39,491 bases of DNA from an uncultured Oscillibacter sp. (lineage in GTDB: Bacteria > Bacillota > Clostridia > Oscillospirales > Oscillospiraceae), in NCBI GenBank assembly GCA_945868085.1, contig CAMBKF010000018.1, positions 1-39,491 on the forward strand. Direction: 5' to 3'. The translations under genes were made by a program, and so were the position numbers. Positions 8,929 through 15,306 of the stretch are shown here, in pieces. A model generated the notes under the pieces. It did not search any database. It had not been told where the DNA came from and saw only the letters and a program-made list of their open reading frames with translations. Numbering within the stretch: the stretch's first letter is position 1; the number at the start of each line of letters is the position of its first letter.

Positions 8929-9585
8929 TTACAGGCCGACCACGCGGCTGAATAAATCAAACACCCACTGGATAGCATTAGATAGGGCGCTGCTGCCCAC
9001 ATCGAAGAAAACCAGCGCGAACAGCACCAGCATACCATACCGCTCATAGCGCATAAGCTGGTCATAGGCCCGGTCCGGCAGCACCGCAAACAGCACCTTA
9101 GACCCGTCCAGCGGCGGGATAGGCACCAGGTTAAACAGGCCCAGACCGATGGACAGCACCGCCACCATCAGCAGAAAGTCCAGTATTCTCTGGTTCGTCT
9201 CCGAATAGGCCGCCACATCGCAGAATATCCTGGCGGCAAGCAGTGTGAGCAGCGCCAGCAGGAAATTGCTCACAGGCCCTGCCAGAGCCGTAAGCGCCAT
9301 GCCCTGCTTGGGCTTTTTAAAGTAGTTGGGATTCACCGGCACAGGCTTGGCCCAGCCGAAGCCCGCCGCAAACATCATCAGCAATCCGAACCAGTCGATA
9401 TGCCGCAGGGGGTTCAGACTCAGCCTGTGGGCCCGCCGGGCCGTGGGGTCGCCCAGGGCGTAAGCCGCCAGGCCGTGGCAGGTCTCATGCACTGTCAGGC
9501 ACAGCAGCACTGCCGCCAGGCGCAGCACCATATCCAGCAGCGACCCAAAGTCCAGCGCCGCCCATAAGTTGCTCAAATAGTGCAA
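8929..9585 (-). CDS. Site-2 protease family (M50) membrane metalloprotease
   Basis: 218 residues with about five or six membrane helices. The zinc-binding HExxH motif lies in HETCHGLAAYALGD (about residues 34-47), and the second metal-ligand region reads NLVPIPPLDGSKVL (about 150-163), the NPDG-like motif of the family with P-P-L-D-G. This short form lacks a PDZ or CBS domain. It resembles the M50B group found next to scpAB in Firmicutes. The substrate is unknown. The start is TTG at 9585 with GGGGGAG seven bases upstream, and the promoter at 9625-9653 makes it the first gene of the operon. Confidence 0.9.
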   Translation of the reverse strand: MHYLSNLWAALDFGSLLDMVLRLAAVLLCLTVHETCHGLAAYALGDPTARRAHRLSLNPLRHIDWFGLLMMFAAGFGWAKPVPVNPNYFKKPKQGMALTALAGPVSNFLLALLTLLAARIFCDVAAYSETNQRILDFLLMVAVLSIGLGLFNLVPIPPLDGSKVLFAVLPDRAYDQLMRYERYGMLVLFALVFFDVGSSALSNAIQWVFDLFSRVVGL

Positions 9586-9624
9586 GTCAATACTCCCCCA
9601 TCTTCACTCTTTTATAACATATGG

Positions 9625-9653
9625 ATTATACCAAAAAAACAGGGTCAATTCAA
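9625..9653 (-). promoter_or_regulatory. Sigma-A type promoter of the scpAB superoperon
   Basis: Read on the minus strand, TTGAAT (9648-9653) and a perfect TATAAT (9625-9630) are separated by 17 bases. Transcription would start near 9618, leaving a leader of about 33 bases before the TTG start codon at 9585. This is the only strong promoter I see upstream of the 12-gene minus-strand run. Confidence 0.75.
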
Positions 9654-9775
9654 GCGCAAAACAGGGTCTGAGAGGAAAGGTTACATTTTATACTTTTTTA
9701 TCCCATAAATGTTACTGTTTTGTAGTCGAATCATTATAGTATTGTAGCGTTGCTGTAATGAATGATCTCCTTCCG

Positions 9776-9786
9776 CATGCTATACT
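9776..9786 (+). promoter_or_regulatory. Extended -10 promoter element for the 66-residue membrane protein
   Basis: TGCTATACT (9778-9786) is an extended -10 (TGnTATACT). No good -35 lies 17 bases upstream. The predicted leader is about 27 bases and ends at the ribosome site at 9808-9813. A second weak candidate is TTACTG (9712) with TATAGT (9735). Confidence 0.5.
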
Positions 9787-9819
9787 AAGTACATAAAATC
9801 AGAACAGGAGGAATGTAAC

Positions 9820-10020
9820 ATGAAACAGATGAAAACCATCCGCAACCTGATCGTACTGCTGACGGCTATTTGCTTCGGTCTGGCAGTCATTGCCTTCTTC
9901 CTGCCCCAGGGCATCGGAACGGTATGTGCCATCGGGACCGTGGCGCTGGCAGCACTGGTGCTGATCCTGTGCCTGGTGTACGGCGCGCTGTATTTTGACC
10001 GCCGCCGTACCGCCGCCTGA
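9820..10020 (+). CDS. Small two-helix membrane protein, function unknown
   Basis: 66 residues, starting at an ATG with AGGAGG about eight bases upstream. Two hydrophobic helices can be seen: about 9-29 (LIVLLTAICFGLAVIAFFL) and about 34-57 (VCAIGTVALAALVLILCLVY). Short basic ends sit at both termini (KQMKTIR and DRRRTAA), suggesting a hairpin with both ends in the cytoplasm. It has its own promoter-like site and a strong shared terminator, so it looks like a real monocistronic gene. I do not recognise a family. It could be a stress-related small membrane protein, but nothing in the context shows this. Confidence 0.7.
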   Translation: MKQMKTIRNLIVLLTAICFGLAVIAFFLPQGIGTVCAIGTVALAALVLILCLVYGALYFDRRRTAA

Positions 10021-10060
10021 CAGATTTTCCCATTTATCAGCCATTCTATTCCATCAAACA

Positions 10061-10090
10061 AAAGCACCGCAGGATTTCCTGCGGTGCTTT
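10061..10090. terminator. Bidirectional terminator
   Basis: A 14-bp stem (10061-10074 with 10077-10090) and a two-base loop, with A and T runs on both sides. It lies between two convergent genes: the small membrane protein and the radical SAM gene. Confidence 0.85.
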
Positions 10091-10101
10091 CCTTTTCCTA
10101 T

Positions 10102-10986
10102 TTATAGACCTCTTAAAAATTCGTCTTTCAGGCCGTGGCCGGCAAGGCCCTGGCGTACCTGCTGCAGGAGGCGCTCCCGGTCCTGGTTCAGCGTACCCTT
10201 CAGCGTGAGATAGTTGGAGGCGTGGTTCATGCGGAACACGCTGCCGGGGCTGTCAATGTGCTGCAGAAACAGCTCCATTTCCTGCATCACCTCTACGGGC
10301 TTGAGCACATAAAAGCTCCCCTCCCGCACCCATTTTTCCAGGGGCGTGCCCGGCTCTACCATTAAGGTCAGAAGGCCGATATACTCCGGGTTCATGGCAT
10401 TGAAGGCCCGGGCCGTTTCTATGGCGTGCTCCCGCCACAGTTCCCGGCTACCCAGGCCGGATATGGCCGTTACCGACAGCTGCAGTCCGCTCCGGCGGGC
10501 CTTCTGCCCCGCCGCGATGATTTCGGCAGCTGTATGGCCCTTATTCATCCGCTCCAGCACCGCGTCACAGCCGGACTCCAGGCCCATGTAGACCATTTTC
10601 AGTCCCTTTTCCCGCAGCAGGCGCAGATCCTCCTCGGACTTGATCTGCAGGCTGGTGGGCGAGGCGTAGCAGGTCACCCGCTCACACTCGGGAAACAGGC
10701 CGTATACAAGGCCCAGGATCTGCACCAGGTCATCGGTCTTGCGCATCAGGGCGTCCCCGTCGGCCAAAAACACCCGGTCCACATGCCGGTAGACCCGCCG
10801 GGCCAGCTCAAAATCCTCCCGGATCTCGTCCATGGGGCGCATGGCAAAATGCTTGTCATCGTACATATCGCAAAAGGCGCAGCGGTTGTGGCTGCAGCCA
10901 TAGGTCACCTGGACAATGAGGCTGTAGGCCTCGCTGGGCGGACGGTACACTTTTCCTTTATATCGCACGGTCAATTCTCCTTTCAT
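10102..10986 (-). CDS. Radical SAM protein with CX4CX2C cluster motif
   Basis: 294 residues. The iron-sulphur motif is GCSHNRCAFCDMY (about 30-42), with spacing CX4CX2C rather than the usual CX3CX2C. Further radical SAM landmarks are LADGDAL (about 74-80), the GLESGCD segment near 137 and a C-terminal NHASNY...KGTL region. The fold resembles the Elp3/MiaB/HemN-type TIM barrel, and such proteins are common in clostridia, but no reaction is established for this subgroup. No partner gene is adjacent and no B12-binding domain is present. The gene is monocistronic, with a -10 at 11017-11022 and the shared terminator at its 3' end. Confidence 0.85.
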   Translation of the reverse strand: MKGELTVRYKGKVYRPPSEAYSLIVQVTYGCSHNRCAFCDMYDDKHFAMRPMDEIREDFELARRVYRHVDRVFLADGDALMRKTDDLVQILGLVYGLFPECERVTCYASPTSLQIKSEEDLRLLREKGLKMVYMGLESGCDAVLERMNKGHTAAEIIAAGQKARRSGLQLSVTAISGLGSRELWREHAIETARAFNAMNPEYIGLLTLMVEPGTPLEKWVREGSFYVLKPVEVMQEMELFLQHIDSPGSVFRMNHASNYLTLKGTLNQDRERLLQQVRQGLAGHGLKDEFLRGL

Positions 10987-11016
10987 TTTCCGCGTGTGAT
11001 TTTATAATCGGTGGTT

Positions 11017-11045
11017 ATTATACCGCATTTTTTACCGGTTGAAAA
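11017..11045 (-). promoter_or_regulatory. Promoter of the radical SAM gene
   Basis: On the minus strand TATAAT (11017-11022) is preceded at 17 bases by TTTTCA (11040-11045). The -10 is perfect and the -35 poor, so it may be weak or need an activator. Confidence 0.55.
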
Positions 11046-11121
11046 GAGCATATTCTCCGGAGCAAGGCCATATAGTGTTCCATGGAAATCTACCGCCAAA
11101 GCGAAAGGAATGGTCAATGCC

Positions 11122-11739
11122 ATGGAGGATTGCTATAACCGCGTGGATCTCTGCGGAGAGGTGCTCACGCTCCCGGAACCGTCCCACACCAACCACGGGG
11201 AGATTTTTTACCGCTTTATGCTGTCCGTGCCGCGTCTTTCCGGACAGAATGACGAGCTGCCGGTGCTGGTGCGCCAAAGCCTGCTGCCGGAGGAAATGCA
11301 GGCGGGCGACACCGTCTCCATAACGGGCCAGCTGCGCTCATTCAACAACCGCAGCGGCCAGGGGCGGCGGCTCATTCTCTCCGTTTTTGCCCGGAGTCTG
11401 ACTCTGACACCCGGTGCAAGCCCCGCAAACCGCATCTGCCTGTGCGGCGCGGTATGCAAGCCCCCGGTGCTGCGCAGCACCCCCCTGGGCCGGGAGATCT
11501 GCGACATCCTGCTGGCGGTAAACCGCCGGTGCGGCCGGTCGGACTACCTGCCGGTCATCTGCTGGGGGCTCTTAGCGCGGCAGGCCGCCGAGCTGGAGAC
11601 CGGCGACAGCTTCTGCGCCGAGGGGCGGGTCCAGAGCCGGACCTACATAAAAGTGGAAGGCGGCACCGCCCAGCAGCGCACCGCCTACGAGGTATCCATC
11701 ATGCACATGGCAGACCGGGAGGATTTCCCGGCGGAATAA
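11122..11739 (+). CDS. Protein with two tandem SSB-like OB folds
   Basis: 205 residues if started at the ATG at 11122, where the fold begins (MEDCYNRVDLCGEV). Two similar halves can be seen. The first (about 5-95) reads NRVDLCGEV...FYRFMLSVPRLSG...SITGQL, and the second (about 105-200) reads NRICLCGAVCKPP...DILLAVNRRCGRSDYLPVICWG...EGRVQSRTY. Both match the strand pattern of single-stranded DNA-binding protein OB folds. The acidic C-terminal tip of true SSB is not obvious, although the end is DREDFPAE. It may be an accessory or diverged SSB, but DNA binding is inferred, not shown. The open frame extends upstream to 11011 with unrelated residues. The ribosome site GAAAGGA lies 12 bases before the ATG. 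Confidence 0.75.
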   Translation: MEDCYNRVDLCGEVLTLPEPSHTNHGEIFYRFMLSVPRLSGQNDELPVLVRQSLLPEEMQAGDTVSITGQLRSFNNRSGQGRRLILSVFARSLTLTPGASPANRICLCGAVCKPPVLRSTPLGREICDILLAVNRRCGRSDYLPVICWGLLARQAAELETGDSFCAEGRVQSRTYIKVEGGTAQQRTAYEVSIMHMADREDFPAE

Positions 11740-11744
11740 CAGGC

Positions 11745-11779
11745 AAAGACGCGCAGGAAGTTTTCCCTGCGCGTCTTTT
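11745..11779. terminator. Bidirectional terminator
   Basis: A 13-bp stem (11745-11757 with 11766-11778) and an eight-base loop, flanked by A and T runs. It separates the convergent OB-fold gene and obgE. Confidence 0.85.
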
Positions 11780-11781
11780 AT

Positions 11782-13062
11782 TTAATGCTGGTACTCAAAC
11801 TCCAGGTCGTACATGGAGACGATGTCCCCGTCCTGGATGCCCATCTGCTCCAGCCGGTCAAACAGGCCGCTCTGGCGCAGCATTTTGTCGAAATACATCC
11901 GGCTCTCATAGTCGGAGAAATTGATGTTGGCCATGAGCCGCTGCAGCCACGGCCCCTCCACCAGCCAGGTGTTGTCCTCCACCTGGATATTGAGGGGCTG
12001 GGAGGTATCCACCTCCGGCGGGCGGGGCACATACTCCGGCTCGTACACCACCACCGGCGGCAGCTGGGAGAGCATACGCCCGATGGCCTGCACCAGTTCC
12101 CGGGTCCCCTGGTGGGTGGCGGCGGACATCTCCAGGAAGGTATAGCCCGCCTCCTCCACATGCTTTTTAAGGGCCTCCAGCTGCTCCGGATCCTGCAGAA
12201 GATCCGTCTTGTTGCCCACCACGATCTGGGGCCGCTTTGCAAGCTCCGGAGAATAGTTTTTCAGTTCCTCGTTGATGGCGTCAAAGTCTGCCACCGGGTC
12301 CCGGCCCTCGCTGCCGGAGACATCCACCAGATGGACCAGCAGCCGACACCGGTCAATATGCCGCAGGAAATCGTGGCCCAGGCCCGCGCCCTCACTGGCC
12401 CCCTCAATGATGCCGGGAATATCCGCCATGACGAAGCTGACGCCGTCGTCCACATACACCACGCCCAGGTTGGGATAGAGAGTGGTGAAGTGATAGTTGG
12501 CGATCTTGGGGTGCGCCTTGCTCACCACGCTGAGTAACGTAGATTTGCCCACGTTGGGAAAGCCCACCAGGCCTACGTCCGCCAGGAGCTTCAGCTCCAG
12601 TATCACATCGTGGCTCTCCCCGGGCAGGCCCGCCTTGGCAAAGCGGGGCACCTGCCGGGTGGGGGTGGCAAAATGCTGGTTGCCCCAGCCGCCCCGGCCG
12701 CCCTTACACAGGACGAAGGGCTCCTTGTCCGACATGTCCTTGATAATTTCACCGGTCTCCGCGTCCCGGATCAGGGTGCCGCGGGGCACGCGGATGGTCA
12801 GGCTCTCGCCGTCCTTGCCGCTCTTGCGGCCGCCCTGGCCGTCCACCCCATTGCCGGCCACATACTTGCGCTTATAGCGGAAGTCCATCAGAGTGGACAT
12901 ATTGTCATCCACCTGCACGATGATGCTGCCGCCGTCGCCGCCATCGCCGCCGTCAGGGCCGCCGGCGGCTATATATTTCTCCCTGTGAAAAGCCACGGCA
13001 CCGTTGCCGCCGTTGCCGGCCCGGACGGTGATGCGCGCTTTATCAATGAATCCGTTTGCCAT
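11782..13062 (-). CDS. obgE: GTPase Obg
   Basis: 426 residues with all three domains of the long Gram-positive Obg. The glycine-rich Obg fold (1-158) contains repeated GG turns. The G domain has G1 GFPNVGKST (167-175), G3 DIPGI, G4 NKTD and G5 SAATHQG. The C-terminal OCT domain covers about 350-426 (SGLFDRLEQMGIQDGDIVSMYDLEFEY). Obg binds the large ribosomal subunit and links GTP level to growth; in Bacillus it is also needed for sporulation entry. The ATG at 13062 has GAGG nine bases upstream. An open frame to a GTG at 13077 is less likely. Confidence 0.96.
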   Translation of the reverse strand: MANGFIDKARITVRAGNGGNGAVAFHREKYIAAGGPDGGDGGDGGSIIVQVDDNMSTLMDFRYKRKYVAGNGVDGQGGRKSGKDGESLTIRVPRGTLIRDAETGEIIKDMSDKEPFVLCKGGRGGWGNQHFATPTRQVPRFAKAGLPGESHDVILELKLLADVGLVGFPNVGKSTLLSVVSKAHPKIANYHFTTLYPNLGVVYVDDGVSFVMADIPGIIEGASEGAGLGHDFLRHIDRCRLLVHLVDVSGSEGRDPVADFDAINEELKNYSPELAKRPQIVVGNKTDLLQDPEQLEALKKHVEEAGYTFLEMSAATHQGTRELVQAIGRMLSQLPPVVVYEPEYVPRPPEVDTSQPLNIQVEDNTWLVEGPWLQRLMANINFSDYESRMYFDKMLRQSGLFDRLEQMGIQDGDIVSMYDLEFEYQH

Positions 13063-13092
13063 ATACTCATACCTCACTGCACAATTTGTATT

Positions 13093-13121
13093 ATTCTACC
13101 GAAAAAATCCCGCCCCGTCAA
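13093..13121 (-). promoter_or_regulatory. Sigma-A type promoter of obgE
   Basis: On the minus strand TTGACG (13116-13121) and TAGAAT (13093-13098) are 17 bases apart. The -35 abuts the stop codon of the rhomboid-like gene, so obgE can be transcribed on its own as well as by read-through. Confidence 0.7.
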
Positions 13122-13122
13122 G

Positions 13123-13998
13123 TTACTCCTCCGTGAAGTGGACGTGGGAGAAAATATGGTCCTGGCAGAAGCAGTGATACCCGGCGCACTTGCTGCAATA
13201 GCGGAACTGCAGGTCGGGATAGTCCGTATCCGTGCGGCCGCAGACGGCGCATTTGTGGTGATAGGGTGCGCTCTTTTGCTGCTGCTGGGCCTGGCGCACC
13301 GTGCGGCGGTAGTTCACCGCGCCGGGCGAATGGCGGTACTGGGCCTTCTGACGCAGATAGCGCACATGGGGCGTTGCGAAAATGGCAAAGTTCAGCAGCG
13401 CCAGCACCGGCGTGATGGCACCCACCACGTTGCCGGAGAGGATGGACTGCACGATCTCAATGGCAAAGAACGCCCCGTCGATGATGGCCAGCCATTTGAT
13501 CTTGATGGGGATGATGAAAAACAGCAGCACCGTCATATCCGGGAACAGCACCGCGAAGGCCAGGAACATGGACAGGTTCACATACCCCGTACCAGCCAGG
13601 GTCAGATGATAATTGCCGGTGATGAGGCTGGTGATGATGACGCCCAGCACCGTCAGCAGCGCGCCGCCCACATAGTACAGGGTGAACTTCGCCGTGCCCC
13701 ACTCCCGCTCCAGGGTGGAGCCGATCCAGTAGTAGAAATACAGGGCGATGATCAGCGCAAAGGGGCTGCCGTACCCCGGCACGAACACAAAGCTCACCAG
13801 CCGCCACACCTCGCCATGGAGAAGACCGCTGAGGTTGAAGGACAGAAAGTCCAGGGCCGCGGCGTCCGCATTGCGGCTGAGCAGGGAGAGCACATACACC
13901 AGCGCGTTGCCGATGACGATGTAGCGCATCAGATTCGGGATGCCAAAACGGGGATGGCGGGCGCAGAAGCGCTCCACCGAGTCATAGATTTTTTTCAA
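13123..13998 (-). CDS. Rhomboid-fold membrane protein lacking catalytic residues, with cysteine-rich zinc-ribbon tail
   Basis: 291 residues. Six or so membrane helices (about 25-210) follow the rhomboid order, including the segment GEVWRLVSFVFVPGYGSP and the YYWIGSTLEREWGT loop. IKIKWL after a helix also matches rhomboids. However, the catalytic GxSG is replaced by GTGYVNLSM (about 136-144), and no histidine lies in the last helix (GNVVGAITPVLALLNF). A soluble tail carries C250, C253, C268, C271, C276, C278, H275 and H281, enough for one or two zinc sites. It therefore looks like a pseudoprotease, perhaps a membrane-protein binder like iRhoms; that is an inference. The start is TTG at 13998 with AGGAGG eight bases upstream. 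Confidence 0.75.
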   Translation of the reverse strand: MKKIYDSVERFCARHPRFGIPNLMRYIVIGNALVYVLSLLSRNADAAALDFLSFNLSGLLHGEVWRLVSFVFVPGYGSPFALIIALYFYYWIGSTLEREWGTAKFTLYYVGGALLTVLGVIITSLITGNYHLTLAGTGYVNLSMFLAFAVLFPDMTVLLFFIIPIKIKWLAIIDGAFFAIEIVQSILSGNVVGAITPVLALLNFAIFATPHVRYLRQKAQYRHSPGAVNYRRTVRQAQQQQKSAPYHHKCAVCGRTDTDYPDLQFRYCSKCAGYHCFCQDHIFSHVHFTEE

Positions 13999-14030
13999 AA
14001 GGAAGTCCTCCTGTTCGATTCTTTCGCCTT

Positions 14031-14059
14031 ATTGTAGCCGAACGGCGGGGAAAAGTCAT
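14031..14059 (-). promoter_or_regulatory. Probable promoter of the rhomboid-like gene
   Basis: On the minus strand ATGACT (14054-14059) and TACAAT (14031-14036) are 17 bases apart, about 33 bases upstream of the TTG start. Confidence 0.55.
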
Positions 14060-14120
14060 TACTTTTCTTTGAATTTTTCCCGATTTTTCAAAAAAGTTGC
14101 AGATGAGCACTCCCAAGCGA

Positions 14121-14149
14121 TTGACGAACCGGCGTACCGGACCTATAAT
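14121..14149 (+). promoter_or_regulatory. Near-consensus sigma-A promoter of the DUF6472-like gene
   Basis: TTGACG (14121-14126) and TATAAT (14144-14149) are 17 bases apart, one mismatch from the full consensus. This suggests strong vegetative expression of the 57-residue protein downstream. Confidence 0.8.
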
Positions 14150-14187
14150 GGCGGAAACAGAAAGTGCAAACACAAGGAGGGGCTGCC

Positions 14188-14361
14188 ATGGGCGGGAAAT
14201 GTGAAAGCTGCGTGTACTACTCCTATGACGAGGAGTACGATGACTACATCTGCGAAATGGACCTGGACGAGGACGAGATGGTCCGGTTTCTCACCGCCCG
14301 GGCGGACAGCTGCCCCTATTGGCGGCCCGGAGACGAGTACATCACCGCCCGGAAGCAATAA
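14188..14361 (+). CDS. Small cysteine protein, DUF6472-like
   Basis: 57 residues beginning at an ATG with AAGGAGG seven bases upstream. The protein has four cysteines: CESC near the N-terminus, one in DYICEMD and one in DSCPYW. These are separated by a very acidic stretch (DEEYDD, DLDEDE). The spacing looks like a metal-binding knuckle, and the overall form matches the small DUF6472 proteins of clostridia, whose function is unknown. The near-consensus promoter and perfect terminator make it an independent, probably well-expressed gene. Confidence 0.78.
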   Translation: MGGKCESCVYYSYDEEYDDYICEMDLDEDEMVRFLTARADSCPYWRPGDEYITARKQ

Positions 14362-14397
14362 TAGATACGGCGCCGGCAAATGCCGGCGCCGTATCTA
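14362..14397. terminator. Bidirectional terminator, 17-bp perfect stem
   Basis: 14362-14378 pairs perfectly with 14381-14397 over a two-base loop, starting one base after the stop codon. A T-rich stretch follows. It serves the convergent DUF6472-like and GerMN genes. Confidence 0.85.
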
Positions 14398-14406
14398 CTT
14401 TTACTG

Positions 14407-15306
14407 CTACTGCGGTTTAATGGGATTTTCGATGTCAACGGTGCCCAGTTTGGTCCGGTAGGCTCCGCCCACCATGATCTGCACCCGCTCCACGCCGTCC
14501 AGGCTGCACAGGGACTTCACAAGACCCTGGACCAGACTGTCCTGGCGCACCGAAACATCGCAGAGGGCCATGTAGTCGGCATAGGAGAAATTCAGGCAGC
14601 AGATGTCCCCATCCATCCACACGCCGGCTGCGCTGATCCCCTCCGGCAGCAGCTTTTCCAGGCCCTCGGTCTGCGGTCCCTCTTCCAGGGCCTGCAGCAC
14701 CCGCTGGCAGCGGTTCTCGCCCTCGTAGATCAGCAGTTCCCGCTTTTCCGGCTGCAGTGTGCCGGATGGATCCGGGAAGTACAGCGTTACAGGCACCACC
14801 TTCACCACGTCCTCCGAGCTGGTGAGCAGCACGTCCTCCGTGGAAAAATATGAGTTTGTCCGCCCGGAGAGGGGTCTGCCCTCCACCAGGACCTGCAGCC
14901 ACTTGACGCCGGGGATCTGGCAGGCCGACAGGGTGATGCAGTAGTCCGCCACCGTCAGAGAAAGGCCCGACAGGCGGCCGTAGCCGGCGGAGAAATTCAG
15001 CACCGCCACGCCGCCGGACACACTGCACTCCAGCAGCTCCGCATCCGGCGGAATGGGCGAGGTGAAGTCCATACCGCCCTCCCGGTTCTGCAGCAGCTGC
15101 ACCACCATTTTCACCTGGTCCGCCGTTTCGGCGCTCTCCTGGGCCGACCAGTCCACCGGCTGGGAGCAGAGCACATCCCCGCCGGCTTCATAGTCCGCCG
15201 CCGGGTAAAACAGGTGCAGGCTATGGCCGTCGGTCTTATCGGGGGCACAGCCCGTCAGCAAAAGCAGCAGCACCAAAAGGGCGGCTAGGATCCGTTTTGT
15301 TTTCAT
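14407..15306 (-). CDS. GerMN-domain lipoprotein
   Basis: 299 residues. A lipoprotein signal peptide ends in the lipobox LLTGC (C20). Two GerMN (spore germination/immunity) domains follow, about 65-165 and 195-290, each with the VLNFS pattern: GGVAVLNFSAGYGRL in the first and DGDICCLNFSYADY in the second. GerM of Bacillus is a two-GerMN lipoprotein that helps hold the SpoIIIA-SpoIIQ channel during engulfment. Here the gene is the last of a comEA-like/regulator/kinase operon, overlapping the kinase by four bases. It may thus be part of an envelope-sensing unit rather than a strict sporulation gene, as in LpqB-type systems where a GerMN lipoprotein interacts with a kinase. Confidence 0.87.
   Translation of the reverse strand: MKTKRILAALLVLLLLLTGCAPDKTDGHSLHLFYPAADYEAGGDVLCSQPVDWSAQESAETADQVKMVVQLLQNREGGMDFTSPIPPDAELLECSVSGGVAVLNFSAGYGRLSGLSLTVADYCITLSACQIPGVKWLQVLVEGRPLSGRTNSYFSTEDVLLTSSEDVVKVVPVTLYFPDPSGTLQPEKRELLIYEGENRCQRVLQALEEGPQTEGLEKLLPEGISAAGVWMDGDICCLNFSYADYMALCDVSVRQDSLVQGLVKSLCSLDGVERVQIMVGGAYRTKLGTVDIENPIKPQ

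Noticed and set aside
12610-14037. 475-codon plus-strand frame across obgE and the rhomboid-like gene
   Set aside because: Runs antisense through two real genes and an intergenic promoter; no domain.
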